DNA of 64,000 nucleotides from Cupriavidus laharis (GTDB lineage: Bacteria > Pseudomonadota > Gammaproteobacteria > Burkholderiales > Burkholderiaceae), in NCBI RefSeq assembly GCF_914271435.1, contig NZ_CAJZAI010000004.1:62001-126000 (forward strand). The letters are read 5' to 3'. This document shows, piece by piece, positions 9,591 through 19,229 of this stretch (the stretch's first letter is position 1; every line of letters starts with the position of its first letter). Position numbers and translations under genes: made by a program. The notes under the pieces were generated by a model, which was given only the letters and a program-made list of their open reading frames with translations, was not told where the DNA came from and ran no database searches.

Positions 9591-10322
9591 TCAGTCGGCG
9601 AGCAAGGAAAAGATGGCAGGGCGCTTGTGCAGGTCCAGCCGGTCCGGTCGCCATTGCGAAAGCGGCAGCGTGACGATGGTCTCGGTTGGCAGCGTGAGAT
9701 CCACTGCCACGGAGAGCAGCGTCGTGCCGGAGCAATGCTGGCGCAGCGCGTCGAGCAGGGCGCCGTTGCGGTACGGCGTTTCAATCCAGACCTGGGTCTG
9801 GCGGAACTTGCGCGAGTGCTGTTCCAGTTCGCGCAGACGCTTTGCGCGCTCGTCGGGATCCACCGGCAGATAGCCGTTGAATGCAAAACTCTGGCCGTTC
9901 AGCCCCGATCCCATCACGGCGAGCAGGATCGAGCTCGGTCCGACCATCGGACGCACGCGAATGCCACGGCCGTGGGCCAGCCGCACGAGTTCGGCGCCGG
10001 GGTCCGCCACGGCGGGCACGCCGGCTTCGGACAACAGGCCACCGTCGCGTCCCGCAGCCAGCGGGGCGAGCAAGTCGGCCAGTGCCTCAGCGCGGGTATT
10101 GACGTTCAGTTCGCGGATCTCGATCTGCTGGATCGGCCGCGCGAGCGGGCACGTTTCGCCCAGCTTCTTGAGGAAGGCACGCGCGGTCTTGGCGTTTTCC
10201 GCCACAAGGTAGTCCAGTCGCGCAGCGATCTGCTGGACGCCCGCCGGGATGACATCGGGCAGCGGATCGGCTTCGTCGCGCTTGCCCAGGGTGTTGGGGA
10301 TCAGGTAAAGGATGCCGCTCAT
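9591..10322 (-). CDS. Tetrapyrrole-methylase-family SAM-dependent methyltransferase (RsmI-related)
   Basis: Predicted SAM-dependent methyltransferase of 243 residues. It shows the fold's opening LYLIPNTLG, the GLLSEAGVPAVADPGAELV segment that matches the GxPxxxDPG-type SAM site of RsmI, and VGPSSILLAVMGSGL. It is shorter than, and differs from, true RsmI (which 2'-O-methylates C1402 of 16S rRNA), and the genome probably encodes a separate rsmI. The ATG at 10322 (MSGILYLIP) was chosen over an upstream ATG at 10361, which lies inside maf. It follows maf by 28 bp on the same strand. Confidence 0.8.
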   Translation of the reverse strand: MSGILYLIPNTLGKRDEADPLPDVIPAGVQQIAARLDYLVAENAKTARAFLKKLGETCPLARPIQQIEIRELNVNTRAEALADLLAPLAAGRDGGLLSEAGVPAVADPGAELVRLAHGRGIRVRPMVGPSSILLAVMGSGLNGQSFAFNGYLPVDPDERAKRLRELEQHSRKFRQTQVWIETPYRNGALLDALRQHCSGTTLLSVAVDLTLPTETIVTLPLSQWRPDRLDLHKRPAIFSLLAD

Positions 10323-10350
10323 CGTCTCATCGTATTCGCACTCGTACCGC

Positions 10351-10950
10351 TCATGCGGCAAAGAGGGGGTAGCCGGCCTGGCGCAGCATCGCCGTCAGCG
10401 CGATCAGCGGCAGGCCGACCAGCGCGGTCGGGTCATCCGACTCCACGCGCGACAGCAGTGCGATGCCCAGGCCTTCCGACTTGGCGCTGCCGGCGACATC
10501 GTACGGCTTTTCCAGGTGCAGGTAGGCATCGATCTCGGCATCGCTGAGGTCGCGCATGGTGACATGCGTCTGCACGTCGGCAAGTTGCGACTGGCCGGTG
10601 CGTCCGTCGAGCAGGCAGAGCGCGGAATGGAAGGTGGCGGTACGTCCGCGCATCCGCTGCAACTGCTCGCGTGCCTTGTCATGGGAGCCCGGCTTGCCCA
10701 TCTGTCGGCCATCCAGCGTCAGCACCTGGTCCGACCCGATGACCAGGGCAGCAGGGTGGCGCTGCGCGATGGCCTGAGCTTTATTCAGCGACAGGCGCAA
10801 TGCGGTGGCCTCGGGCGTTTCGCCGTCCAGCGGGGTTTCGTCGATATCGGGCACCGCCACCTCGAAAGGCAGGCGCAGCCGCTCCAGCAACTCGCGCCGA
10901 TAGGGCGAACTGGAGCCCAGGATCAGTCTGGGAAGCGGTTGTGAACTCAT
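10351..10950 (-). CDS. Maf-family nucleoside triphosphate pyrophosphatase (YceF type)
   Basis: Hydrolyses modified NTPs; the YceF subgroup prefers 7-methyl-GTP. It is 199 residues. The Maf signature LGSSSPYRRELL is near the N-terminus, followed by DIDETPLDGETPEA and a LVIGSDQVLTLDG segment containing the catalytic acid. Its position next to yceD-rpmF-plsX matches the E. coli order yceF-yceD-rpmF-plsX, which supports the YceF assignment, although here it points the opposite way. It is divergent from yceD across 154 bp. Confidence 0.9.
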   Translation of the reverse strand: MSSQPLPRLILGSSSPYRRELLERLRLPFEVAVPDIDETPLDGETPEATALRLSLNKAQAIAQRHPAALVIGSDQVLTLDGRQMGKPGSHDKAREQLQRMRGRTATFHSALCLLDGRTGQSQLADVQTHVTMRDLSDAEIDAYLHLEKPYDVAGSAKSEGLGIALLSRVESDDPTALVGLPLIALTAMLRQAGYPLFAA

Positions 10951-11104
10951 AAGTGATTGAAGCGGAACAGGAATTCAAGGGTCTGAGCACGCAAGGCCTT
11001 TGACCGAGGAGTGATTTTCGTCTTATAATTACATGTTTAGCTGCATCCGAACACGGGTTGCCATGCTGCCGATGGCTGCTGGCTCAGGATGCGGCGAGCC
11101 AAGC

Positions 11105-11710
11105 ATGAGCAGCAATATGACCCAGCCGATCGACCTGCGCGAGCTAGATCTCTTTGCTTTCTGCCGCAAGGGCGGCAGCGCAGCCGGCGAAGTGGCGGTG
11201 CAGGATTTGCCGCGCATCTTAGCCGAGACGGCCGCGCAAGCGCCAGCTTCGGCGCGGGACGAGGTGTTCACTTATACGGCCACCGGGTTTGCGCGCGAAG
11301 AGGCGGCCGAGCCAGGCGCGCCTGTGGTGCAGCGCCTGTTTCTGGATCTCGCGGTGAAAGGCCAGGTCTGGCTGGATTGCCAGCGTTGCCTGGAGGTCTT
11401 TGCCGATCCCATCGCCACGTCGATGCGCTTTGAGGTATTCGTCAGCGATGCGGCGGCCGATGCCGCGCCGATGGACGATGACGAGCTCGACGCGATTGTC
11501 GGCTCCAAGCGATTTTCGTTGCTGGAACTGATTGAAGACGAGGTGTTGCTGGCGTTGCCGGCGGCGCCCAAGCATACCGTTTGCCCGGCTGTGCACGAGA
11601 GTCTCGTGACCGGCGCGGACGGCGAGGTGGAGCCTGAGGCTCCGCCGGAAGAAGAGGAAAAGCGGCCGTCGCCCTTCGCGGCGCTGGCCGGCCTGAAGAC
11701 CAAGCACTGA
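11105..11710 (+). CDS. yceD: YceD/DUF177 family protein
   Basis: A 201-residue DUF177 protein, in bacteria usually encoded just before rpmF and implicated in 23S rRNA synthesis or ribosome assembly. The conserved cysteine-bearing core WLDCQRCLEVF and the acidic ELIEDEVLLALP segment are present, with a charged C-terminal tail ending in GLKTKH. The ATG at 11105 (MSSNMTQPIDL) was chosen; an upstream ATG at 11033 adds residues unlike the family. The next gene is rpmF, 120 bp downstream. Confidence 0.88.
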   Translation: MSSNMTQPIDLRELDLFAFCRKGGSAAGEVAVQDLPRILAETAAQAPASARDEVFTYTATGFAREEAAEPGAPVVQRLFLDLAVKGQVWLDCQRCLEVFADPIATSMRFEVFVSDAAADAAPMDDDELDAIVGSKRFSLLELIEDEVLLALPAAPKHTVCPAVHESLVTGADGEVEPEAPPEEEEKRPSPFAALAGLKTKH

Positions 11711-11830
11711 CGCCGCGGAGCGGCACGACGCAAGGACTTGCAGGTAGTGGTTGAAGCATCCGGCCGGGCCCCGGCTACGCCTAGTGCAGGATGCGTGTGT
11801 TAATATTGAAAAATTCTCGAAGGAGTCATC

Positions 11831-12010
11831 ATGGCTGTTCAACAGAACAAGAAGTCGCCGTCCAAGCGCGGCATGCACCGTTCGCACGACCACCTGTCGG
11901 TCGCCCCGCTGGCAGTTGAGCCGACCACCGGCGAAACCCACCTGCGCCACCACGTGAGCCCGAACGGCTACTACCGTGGTCGCAAGGTCATCAAGACCAA
12001 GAACGACTGA
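11831..12010 (+). CDS. rpmF: 50S ribosomal protein L32
   Basis: Ribosomal protein L32 of 59 residues, too short for usual ORF cut-offs. It begins [20 protein letters not shown] and ends with [14 protein letters not shown], typical of L32. It lacks the CxxC pairs of zinc-binding L32, so it is the zinc-free type found in many proteobacteria. A good ribosome-binding site, AAGGAG, sits 8 nt before the ATG. It is followed by a strong terminator before plsX. Confidence 0.95.
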   Translation: MAVQQNKKSPSKRGMHRSHDHLSVAPLAVEPTTGETHLRHHVSPNGYYRGRKVIKTKND

Positions 12011-12066
12011 TCGCTTTGTTCGGCGTGACATTGCGTCTCGCTCGCGCATGCCTGTAGGTCAGAGAC

Positions 12067-12097
12067 AAAAAAGCGGCAAGATCGTTGCCGCTTTTTT
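12067..12097 (+). terminator. Rho-independent terminator after rpmF
   Basis: A near-perfect stem, AAAAAAGCGGCAA / TTGCCGCTTTTTT, with a 5-nt loop (GATCG) and a T-run. It lies 57 bp past rpmF and 65 bp before plsX, so plsX probably depends on readthrough or its own promoter. Confidence 0.9.
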
Positions 12098-12161
12098 GTT
12101 GGGCGCTCGCGACGCGAACCGGCCTGGTGCCGGCGCCGATGCGTAATCCGTATCCGGAACA

Positions 12162-13238
12162 ATGACGATCAAAATCGCTATCGACTGCATGGGCGGCGAC
12201 CACGGTGTTTCCGTGACGGTCCCGGCGGCGATCAGTTTTCTTTCCAGCCATGACGATGCCGAGGTGGTGCTGGTCGGCCTGCCCGATGCCATCCAGGCGC
12301 AGTTGAAGAAGCTGCACGCACAGGACCATCCGCGCGTCAGTATCGTGCCGGCGACCGAGGTCATCACCATGGATGACCCGGTGGAAGTGGCACTCCGCAA
12401 GAAGAAGGATTCCTCGATGCGGGTCGCGGTGACCCAGGTCAAGGAAGGCCTGGCGGGTGCCTGCGTTTCCGCCGGGAATACCGGCGCGCTGATGGCGGTG
12501 TCGCGCTATGTGCTGAAGACGCTCGAAGGCATCGAGCGCCCGGCCATCGCCACCACCATTCCCAACGAGAAGGGCTGGGGCACCACCGTGCTGGACCTGG
12601 GCGCCAACGCCGATTGCGAACCGGAGCACCTGCTGCAGTTTGCTCGCATGGCAGAGGCCATGGTGGCCGTGGTGGACCACAAGGAACACCCCACGGTAGG
12701 CTTGCTCAATATCGGCGAGGAAGTGATCAAGGGCAACGAGGTGGTCAAGCGCGCGGGTGAACTGCTGCGGGCCTCGGAGCTGAATTTCCATGGCAACGTG
12801 GAAGGCAACGACATCTTCAAGGGCACGACCGACATCGTCGTATGCGATGGCTTTGTCGGCAACGTGGCGCTCAAGAGCACCGAAGGCCTGGCCAAGATGA
12901 TCGGCGGCATGATCAAGGAAGAATTCACCCGGTCCTGGTTCACCAAGCTCCTGGCGGGTATTGCCATGCCGGTGTTGTCGCGCCTGGCCAAGCGGCTGGA
13001 TCCGGCACGGTACAACGGCGCGTCGCTGCTGGGCCTGCGCGGGCTGGTGATCAAGAGCCACGGCTCGGCCGATGCCCATTCTTTTGAATGGGCGATCAAA
13101 CGCGGGTATGATGCCGCCAAGAACGGCGTCATCGAACGCATAGCAAGGGCATTCGCCGACAAGACCAGCGCTGCGGGCGCTGCGCCGGCCGGCCCGGAGA
13201 CAGCACCGAACCCGCACCCCAGCACCCGCGCCGCCTGA
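12162..13238 (+). CDS. plsX: Phosphate acyltransferase PlsX
   Basis: Converts acyl-ACP and phosphate to acyl-phosphate for the first acylation of glycerol-3-phosphate in phospholipid synthesis. It is 358 residues; it starts [15 protein letters not shown], the PlsX N-terminal signature, and contains the conserved SAGNTGALM and [15 protein letters not shown] segments. Peripheral inner-membrane or cytoplasmic location is expected. It is followed by fabH after 53 bp, the order seen in E. coli and most proteobacteria. Confidence 0.97.
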   Translation: MTIKIAIDCMGGDHGVSVTVPAAISFLSSHDDAEVVLVGLPDAIQAQLKKLHAQDHPRVSIVPATEVITMDDPVEVALRKKKDSSMRVAVTQVKEGLAGACVSAGNTGALMAVSRYVLKTLEGIERPAIATTIPNEKGWGTTVLDLGANADCEPEHLLQFARMAEAMVAVVDHKEHPTVGLLNIGEEVIKGNEVVKRAGELLRASELNFHGNVEGNDIFKGTTDIVVCDGFVGNVALKSTEGLAKMIGGMIKEEFTRSWFTKLLAGIAMPVLSRLAKRLDPARYNGASLLGLRGLVIKSHGSADAHSFEWAIKRGYDAAKNGVIERIARAFADKTSAAGAAPAGPETAPNPHPSTRAA

Positions 13239-13291
13239 TGCATCAGGCCGGCGCCCGGGGCTGCCATACGGACAAATCGATCCGACACTAC

Positions 13292-14272
13292 ATGACCAAG
13301 TACGCAAAAATCATCGGTACCGGGAGCTACCTGCCCCCGCGGCGCGTGACCAACCATGATCTGGCGGCGCAGCTTGCCGAAAAGGGCATCGAGACCAGCG
13401 ACGAGTGGATCTTCTCGCGCAGCGGCATCTCGGCGCGCCACTGGGCCGAGCCGGATGTGACGAGCAGTGACCTGGCCGTCAAGGCTGCCGAGAAGGCGAT
13501 CGAGGCAGCCGGCATCGATCGCCAGAGCATCGACCTGATCCTGGTGGCCACGTCGACGCCGGACTTCGTGTTCCCGAGCACGGCGTGCATCATCCAGAAC
13601 AAGCTCGGCATCACCAACCAGTGCGCGGCATTCGACCTGCAGGCGGTCTGCGCGGGCTTCATGTATGCACTGGCTACGGCCGACAAGTTCATCCGCAGCG
13701 GCTCGCACCGCAATGTGCTGGTGATCGGCACCGAAGTGTTCTCGCGCATTCTCGACTTCAACGACCGCACCACCTGCGTGCTGTTCGGCGATGGCGCAGG
13801 CGCGGTCGTGCTGACGGCATCCGACGAGCCGGGCATCCTGTCGACGGCGATGCACGCCGATGGCAGCCACGTGGACATCCTGTGCGTGCCGGGCAACGTC
13901 TCCGGTGGCGCTATCGCGGGCAACGCCTTCCTGCAAATGGACGGCCAGGCGGTGTTCAAGCTTGCCGTGACCGTGCTGGACAAGGTGGCGCGCGAGGCGA
14001 TGGCCGCCGCGGAGATCCAGCCCGAGCAGATCGACTGGCTGATTCCCCACCAAGCCAATATCCGCATCATGCAGGGCACCGCGCGCAAGCTCGGCCTGCC
14101 CGCCGAACGCATGGTGGCCATCGTGCATGAACATGGCAATACCTCGGCCGCCTCGATTCCGCTGGCCCTCGATGCCGCGGTGCGCGATGGCCGCATCCGC
14201 CCGGGCCATACCGTGCTGCTGGAAGGCGTGGGCGGCGGCTTTACCTGGGGCGCTGCGCTGCTGCGCATGTAA
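13292..14272 (+). CDS. fabH: 3-oxoacyl-ACP synthase III FabH
   Basis: Condenses acetyl-CoA with malonyl-ACP to start fatty acid synthesis. It is 326 residues from the ATG at 13292, which gives the typical start [15 protein letters not shown]. The catalytic triad is visible: Cys120 in LQAVCAGF, His in IPHQANIRI and Asn in [10 protein letters not shown]. The frame could open at 13238, but that overlaps the plsX stop and adds nothing family-like. It is part of the plsX-fabH-fabD-fabG-acpP-fabF cluster. Confidence 0.97.
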   Translation: MTKYAKIIGTGSYLPPRRVTNHDLAAQLAEKGIETSDEWIFSRSGISARHWAEPDVTSSDLAVKAAEKAIEAAGIDRQSIDLILVATSTPDFVFPSTACIIQNKLGITNQCAAFDLQAVCAGFMYALATADKFIRSGSHRNVLVIGTEVFSRILDFNDRTTCVLFGDGAGAVVLTASDEPGILSTAMHADGSHVDILCVPGNVSGGAIAGNAFLQMDGQAVFKLAVTVLDKVAREAMAAAEIQPEQIDWLIPHQANIRIMQGTARKLGLPAERMVAIVHEHGNTSAASIPLALDAAVRDGRIRPGHTVLLEGVGGGFTWGAALLRM

Positions 14273-14340
14273 CGACGGCCGGCGCGGCGGGCAAGGCCGG
14301 CCGCGCGGCTACCGGTATTCCAATCTAGGATTGCACTCCG

Positions 14341-15270
14341 ATGAAATTTGCTTTCGTATTTCCCGGCCAGGGCTCGCAATCGGTCGGCATGCTCAATGCG
14401 TTCGCCGACAACGCCGTGGTGCGCGCGACCCTGGAGGAAGCCTCGACGGCACTCGGCCAGGACATCGGTCGGTTGATCGCCGAAGGCCCGGCTGAAGAAC
14501 TGAACCTGACCACCAACACCCAGCCGGTCATGCTGACTGCCGCCGTGGCGATCTACCGCGCGTGGCTCGATGCCGGCGGCCCGGTGCCCGCCATGGTGGC
14601 CGGCCACAGCCTGGGTGAATACTCGGCGCTGGTCGCGGCTGGCGTGATTCCGTTTGCCGAAGCCGTGCCCCTGGTGCGCTTCCGCGCGCAGGCCATGCAG
14701 GAGGCCGTGCCAGTGGGCGAGGGCGGCATGGCCGCCATCCTGGGCCTGTCCGACGATGACGTGCGCGCCGCCTGCGCCGAGGCATCGGCCGCGGGCGTGG
14801 TCGAGGCCGTGAATTTCAACGCGCCGTCGCAGGTCGTGATCGCAGGCAGCAAGGCCGGCGTCGAGAAGGCCTGCGAAGTCGCCAAGGCCAAGGGCGCCAA
14901 GCGCGCGCTGCCGCTGCCGGTGTCGGCGCCGTTCCATTCGTCGCTGCTCAAGCCGGCGTCGGACCGCCTGCGCGAGCGCATGGCTGGCCTGACGTTCTCG
15001 GCGCCGGCCATTCCGCTGGTCAATAATGTGGATGTCGCCATCATCAGCGATCCGGAGGCGATCAAGGACGCGCTGGTGCGCCAGGCCGCCGCGCCGGTGC
15101 GCTGGGTGGAATGTGTGCAGAAGATGGCTGCCGAAGGCGTCACGCACGTGATCGAGTGCGGTCCGGGCAAGGTACTGGCCGGCATGACCAAGCGCATCGA
15201 CGGCAATCTGGTCGGCGGTGCGATTTTCGATCCCGCCTCGCTGCAGGAAACCCTGGCGCTGCTGAAGTAA
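14341..15270 (+). CDS. fabD: Malonyl-CoA:ACP transacylase FabD
   Basis: Moves the malonyl group from CoA to ACP. It is 309 residues. The N-terminal FVFPGQGSQSVGML motif and the nucleophile Ser90 in AGHSLGEYSAL are clear, together with the SAPFHSSLLKPA segment carrying the catalytic His. It lies between fabH (68 bp upstream) and fabG (25 bp downstream). Confidence 0.97.
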   Translation: MKFAFVFPGQGSQSVGMLNAFADNAVVRATLEEASTALGQDIGRLIAEGPAEELNLTTNTQPVMLTAAVAIYRAWLDAGGPVPAMVAGHSLGEYSALVAAGVIPFAEAVPLVRFRAQAMQEAVPVGEGGMAAILGLSDDDVRAACAEASAAGVVEAVNFNAPSQVVIAGSKAGVEKACEVAKAKGAKRALPLPVSAPFHSSLLKPASDRLRERMAGLTFSAPAIPLVNNVDVAIISDPEAIKDALVRQAAAPVRWVECVQKMAAEGVTHVIECGPGKVLAGMTKRIDGNLVGGAIFDPASLQETLALLK

Positions 15271-15295
15271 GCGATCGCAAGAAAGGATAATTCGC

Positions 15296-16045
15296 ATGAC
15301 CAAACTTCTCGACAACCAGGTCGCGCTGGTCACCGGCGCCTCGCGTGGCATCGGTCGCGCCATCGCGCTGGAACTGGCACGCCAGGGCGCCACCGTGATT
15401 GGCACCGCCACCAGCGAGTCCGGCGCTGCCGGCATCACCGAATACCTCGGCGCCGAAGGGCTGAAGGGCAAGGGCGTGGTGCTGAACGTCAATGACGCGG
15501 CTGCCTGCGACGCCCTGATCGACGAGATCGTGAAGAGCCATGGCGGTATCGGCGTGCTGGTCAACAATGCCGGCATCACGCAGGACCAGCTCGCCATGCG
15601 CATGAAGGACGAGGACTGGGCGGCGGTCATCCAGACCAACCTGACCTCCGTGTTCCGCCTGTCGCGCGCGGTGCTGCGCCCGATGATGAAAGCGCGCCAC
15701 GGCCGCATCATCAATATCACTTCGGTGGTCGGCTCGGTGGGCAACCCTGGCCAGATGAACTACTCTGCCGCCAAGGCAGGCGTGGCGGGGATGAGCCGCT
15801 CGCTGGCGGCCGAAATCGGCAGCCGCAACGTGACCGTCAATTGCGTTGCGCCGGGTTTTATCGATACCGACATGACCAAGGCGCTGTCCGATGAGCAGCA
15901 CGCTTCGCTCAAGCAGCAGATCCCGCTGGGCCGCCTGGGGCAGCCGGAAGATATCGCCAACGCGGTGGCCTTCCTGGCCGGTCCGCAAGCGGCCTATATC
16001 ACCGGCACCACGCTGCATGTGAACGGCGGCATGTACATGAATTAA
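15296..16045 (+). CDS. fabG: 3-oxoacyl-ACP reductase FabG
   Basis: NADPH-dependent reduction of 3-oxoacyl-ACP. It is a 249-residue short-chain dehydrogenase with the cofactor loop TGASRGIGRA near residue 14, the NNAGIT motif, and the catalytic Ser and Tyr-x-x-x-Lys in ITSVVGSVG and NYSAAKAGV. A good AAAGGA ribosome-binding site precedes the ATG. It sits in the fatty acid synthesis cluster, 169 bp before acpP. Confidence 0.97.
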   Translation: MTKLLDNQVALVTGASRGIGRAIALELARQGATVIGTATSESGAAGITEYLGAEGLKGKGVVLNVNDAAACDALIDEIVKSHGGIGVLVNNAGITQDQLAMRMKDEDWAAVIQTNLTSVFRLSRAVLRPMMKARHGRIINITSVVGSVGNPGQMNYSAAKAGVAGMSRSLAAEIGSRNVTVNCVAPGFIDTDMTKALSDEQHASLKQQIPLGRLGQPEDIANAVAFLAGPQAAYITGTTLHVNGGMYMN

Positions 16046-16214
16046 TGGATTTTTGGGCGCTTCGTTCGGAGAAGAAGCCGGAAGAAGCCGCCTGAAGTCG
16101 TAGTTTTCCGAACCAATCGGGCGCGATTCTTGCAAAGCTTGGCAGGCGGCATTTCTGACGCCCCAAACCTGCTAAAATGCGCCCACTTTTTGTCGAACTT
16201 CCCTGGAGGGTTAC

Positions 16215-16454
16215 ATGGACAATATCGAACAACGCGTCAAGAAAATCGTGGCAGAACAGCTTGGCGTGGCCGAGGCAGACATCAAGAACGAATCGTCGTT
16301 CGTGAACGATCTCGGTGCGGACTCGCTGGACACGGTTGAACTCGTGATGGCGTTGGAAGATGAATTCGGCATGGAAATTCCTGATGAGGAAGCCGAAAAG
16401 ATCACGACCGTGCAGCAGGCTATCGACTACGCCACCGCGCACGTCAAGGCCTGA
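16215..16454 (+). CDS. acpP: Acyl carrier protein
   Basis: Acidic 79-residue carrier of growing acyl chains. The phosphopantetheine attachment Ser37 is in the conserved [18 protein letters not shown] region. A TGGAGGG ribosome-binding site lies just before the ATG. The 169-bp gap from fabG contains an extended -10-like TGCTAAAAT (16170-16178), so acpP may have its own promoter, as in E. coli. AcpS, which attaches the prosthetic group, is encoded at 29676. Confidence 0.98.
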
Positions 16455-16475
16455 GCCAGTCGTTTCTGAATTCCG

Positions 16476-16533
16476 AGCCACAGAAGGCGGGTGGGCGCAC
16501 CGTTGCGGTAGCGCCTTGCTGTTTTCTGTGGCT
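16476..16533 (+). terminator. Long hairpin between acpP and fabF, possible partial terminator
   Basis: Arms AGCCACAGAA (16476-16485) and TTCTGTGGCT (16524-16533) enclose an inner GGCG/CGCC pairing; TTTCGTCTG follows. It could reduce transcription into fabF or protect the acpP message. The T-tract is short. Confidence 0.45.
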
Positions 16534-16650
16534 TTCGTCTGTTCGAAGACGCAGAATCAGGGCGTGTTGCCGCGCGGACCGAACCAACGGGTTCCGGAGC
16601 GCGTTGGCATGTATCCCTGATCCTGCATCACGCACCCGTAGGAAATCATA

Positions 16651-17883
16651 GTGAGCCGTCGTCGCGTCGTTGTCACTGGGCTTGGCCTTGTGTCTCCGGT
16701 CGGAAACACGGTTGCCGAAGGCTGGGCCAACCTGGTTGCCGGCAAGTCCGGTATCGCCACCGTCACCAAATTCGATCATTCCGCGCTTTCCGTGCACTTT
16801 GCCGGTGAAGTGAAGGGCTTCAATGCCGAGGATTACATCCCCGCCAAGGAAGCCCGCAACATGGATACGTTCATCCACTACGGCATCGCTGCCGGCGCGC
16901 AGGCGCTCAAGGACAGCGGCCTGGAGGTGACCGATGCCAATGCGGAGCGCATCGGCGTGCTGGTCGGCTCGGGCATTGGCGGCCTGCCAATGATCGAGGA
17001 AACGCATGCCACGCTGACCGAGCGGGGTCCGCGCCGCATTTCTCCGTTCTTCGTGCCGGGATCGATCATCAACATGATCTCGGGCCACCTGTCGATCATG
17101 CACGGCCTGAAGGGGCCGAACCTCGCTGCGGTGACGGCCTGCACGACCGGCCTGCACAGCATCGGCCTGGCCGCCCGCCTGATCCAGGCAGGCGATGCCG
17201 ACGCCATGCTGGCGGGCGGTGCCGAGTCGACCGTGTCACCGCTGGGCATTGGCGGCTTTGCGGCCGCGCGCGCCCTGTCGACGCGCAATGACGACCCGGC
17301 AGCGGCTTCGCGCCCGTGGGACAAGGACCGCGACGGCTTCGTGCTGGGCGAGGGTGCCGGCGTCGTGATGCTGGAAGAATACGAGTCGGCAAAGGCCCGG
17401 GGCGCGCGCATCTATGCGGAGCTGATTGGCTTCGGCATGAGTGGCGACGCCTACCACATGACCGCGCCGAACATGGACGGTCCGCGCCGCTGCATGGTCA
17501 ATGCACTCAGGGATGCGGGCATCAACCCGGACCAGGTGCAATACCTGAACGCGCACGGCACGTCCACGCCGCTCGGCGACAAGAACGAAACCGATGCCAT
17601 CAAGCAGGCCTTCGGCGACCACGCCTACAAGATGGTGGTGAATTCGACCAAGTCGATGACCGGCCACCTGCTGGGTGGCGCTGGCGGCCTGGAGTCGGTG
17701 TTCACCGTGCTGGCGCTGCATCACCAGGTGTCCCCGCCGACCATCAACATCGATAACCAGGATCCGGAGTGCGACCTGGACTACGTGGCCAATACGGCGC
17801 GTGAAATGAAGATCGATGTGGCCGTGAAGAACAACTTCGGCTTCGGCGGTACCAACGGCACGCTTGTCTTCCGCCGCGCCTGA
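16651..17883 (+). CDS. fabF: 3-oxoacyl-ACP synthase II FabF
   Basis: Elongating condensing enzyme of type II fatty acid synthesis. It is 410 residues, with a GTG start ([16 protein letters not shown]) after an AGGAA site. Catalytic Cys164 is in [10 protein letters not shown]; the two histidines are in [11 protein letters not shown] and [12 protein letters not shown]. The C-terminus [16 protein letters not shown] is typical of FabF. It is the last gene of the cluster, just before a small unknown gene and rpoE. Confidence 0.97.
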   Translation: MSRRRVVVTGLGLVSPVGNTVAEGWANLVAGKSGIATVTKFDHSALSVHFAGEVKGFNAEDYIPAKEARNMDTFIHYGIAAGAQALKDSGLEVTDANAERIGVLVGSGIGGLPMIEETHATLTERGPRRISPFFVPGSIINMISGHLSIMHGLKGPNLAAVTACTTGLHSIGLAARLIQAGDADAMLAGGAESTVSPLGIGGFAAARALSTRNDDPAAASRPWDKDRDGFVLGEGAGVVMLEEYESAKARGARIYAELIGFGMSGDAYHMTAPNMDGPRRCMVNALRDAGINPDQVQYLNAHGTSTPLGDKNETDAIKQAFGDHAYKMVVNSTKSMTGHLLGGAGGLESVFTVLALHHQVSPPTINIDNQDPECDLDYVANTAREMKIDVAVKNNFGFGGTNGTLVFRRA

Positions 17884-17887
17884 TTCG

Positions 17888-18409
17888 GTGTTGCGAAAGC
17901 TCCTCGCCAGCCCTCGGCTCGGCGGGCCTTACCGCTTGCGGTGGGCCTTGCTTGTGTTCTGGGCCGGCGAGGCTGTTGCCCTTGGCCTGCTGGCCCGGAT
18001 GTGTCTGGGTGCGGCAACGCGCCATGGGCCGGCCGGTAGCGTCTTTCCCTTCCTGATTTGTGCCGCGTGGTTCGGCGTGACTGCCATGCTGGTCCGGACC
18101 TCGCGCGACTGGTGGTCATGGGCCGGCCAGTCATGTTCCGCAGTATTGCCGTCACCGCAGCGTTACGGCATGCCCCGCGTCGTGTTGCGGCTGCCTGGTG
18201 CCGGCAGCGAAACCGCTGTCGTGACGGGTAGCTGGAACATCGGAGGCATTCTTTTCCTGAGCTTGGCGCAGGGCCCCGATAGGACTCGCGGTCTGTTGGT
18301 ATTGCCGTTCCAGGCGCGTTCCCCGCGTGTGGTGCGCGCGGCGCGACTGGCAATGGCGGTTGCAAGAGAGGTGCAACCGGCGCAAGGTGATCGGGAACGT
18401 TATTGTTAG
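17888..18409 (+). CDS. Hypothetical protein between fabF and rpoE, two N-terminal hydrophobic segments
   Basis: Predicted 173-residue protein of unknown function. Two hydrophobic stretches, around WALLVFWAGEAVALGLLARM and FPFLICAAWFGVTAMLV, suggest an inner-membrane hairpin at the N-terminus; the remainder is basic and Arg/Val-rich. No catalytic motif was recognised. A GTG at 17888, four bases after the fabF stop, is the preferred start; a TTG at 17864 inside fabF is possible. Position suggests co-transcription with fabF and proximity to rpoE. A role in controlling the sigma factor cannot be claimed from the sequence. Confidence 0.6.
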   Translation: MLRKLLASPRLGGPYRLRWALLVFWAGEAVALGLLARMCLGAATRHGPAGSVFPFLICAAWFGVTAMLVRTSRDWWSWAGQSCSAVLPSPQRYGMPRVVLRLPGAGSETAVVTGSWNIGGILFLSLAQGPDRTRGLLVLPFQARSPRVVRAARLAMAVAREVQPAQGDRERYC

Positions 18410-18519
18410 GCAGCGGTCACAGCATGCACTTTGAAGCACTGGGAATCGGTGGTTCGTAGGTAAAATACAACGTTCGTCGTGACGACCAAACCAAGAGATA
18501 CACTGCAGGTGAGCCATAC

Positions 18520-19119
18520 GTGAGCGAACGCGAAGCCGATCAGCTCCTAGTTGAACGCGTCCAACAGGGCGACAAGCGGGCCTTTGAGCTGCTGGTGGCA
18601 AAGTACCACCGCAAGATCATCCGCCTGATCTCGCGCCTGGTGAGAGATCCCGCTGAAGTCGAGGATGTGGCGCAGGATGCCTTTATCAAGGCATATCGCG
18701 CCTTGCCCCAGTTCCGCGGGGAATCTGCCTTCTACACGTGGCTGTACCGGATCGCCGTCAACACGGCCAAGAACTACCTGGCCACCCAGGGCCGGCGGCC
18801 CGAGGCGTCCACCGACATCGATACGGAAGAGGCTGAAACTTTTGCGGACGGTGAGCAACTAAGGGATATCAATACGCCGGAGTCGATGCTTCACACGCGC
18901 CAGGTTGCCGAGACGGTGAACCGCGCGATGGAGGCGTTACCGGAAGAGTTGCGCACCGCCATCACACTGCGCGAGATCGAAGGCCTCAGCTATGAGGAGA
19001 TTGCCGAGGCGATGGGTTGCCCGATCGGGACAGTACGGTCGCGCATTTTCCGTGCGCGCGAGGCGATTGCCGAGAAATTGCGCCCGCTGCTGGGAACGGC
19101 AGAGGGCAAGCGATGGTAG
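18520..19119 (+). CDS. rpoE: RNA polymerase sigma-E factor RpoE/AlgU
   Basis: ECF sigma factor for the envelope-stress response. It is 199 residues with a GTG start. Region 2 is visible in LISRLVRDPAEVEDVAQDAF and YTWLYRIAVNTAKNYL; region 4 in EELRTAITLREIEGLSYEEI and GCPIGTVRSRIFRAREA. The genes for its membrane anti-sigma factor RseA and periplasmic regulator RseB follow directly, then the MucD protease, giving the complete regulatory set. An AlgU-type promoter was looked for upstream and not found with confidence. Confidence 0.96.
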   Translation: MSEREADQLLVERVQQGDKRAFELLVAKYHRKIIRLISRLVRDPAEVEDVAQDAFIKAYRALPQFRGESAFYTWLYRIAVNTAKNYLATQGRRPEASTDIDTEEAETFADGEQLRDINTPESMLHTRQVAETVNRAMEALPEELRTAITLREIEGLSYEEIAEAMGCPIGTVRSRIFRAREAIAEKLRPLLGTAEGKRW

Positions 19120-19229
19120 TGAGAAGAATGTCGTGCGGCCAGCGTTGCAGCCTATTCCTGCATCGATAAGCGACAGCGAGTGACGGGATTGTCGGTGTTC
19201 AATGGAATTGGAATGTCTTGGGGTGGGAA

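Noticed and set aside
12506..15744. Two long antisense frames (567 and 805 codons) over plsX, fabH and fabD
   Set aside because: They cross several conserved genes and show no recognisable protein features.
18410..18519. Sigma-E autoregulatory promoter before rpoE
   Set aside because: No GAACTT-N16-TCTGA-like pair; TTGAAG and TAAAAT are present but 24 bp apart.
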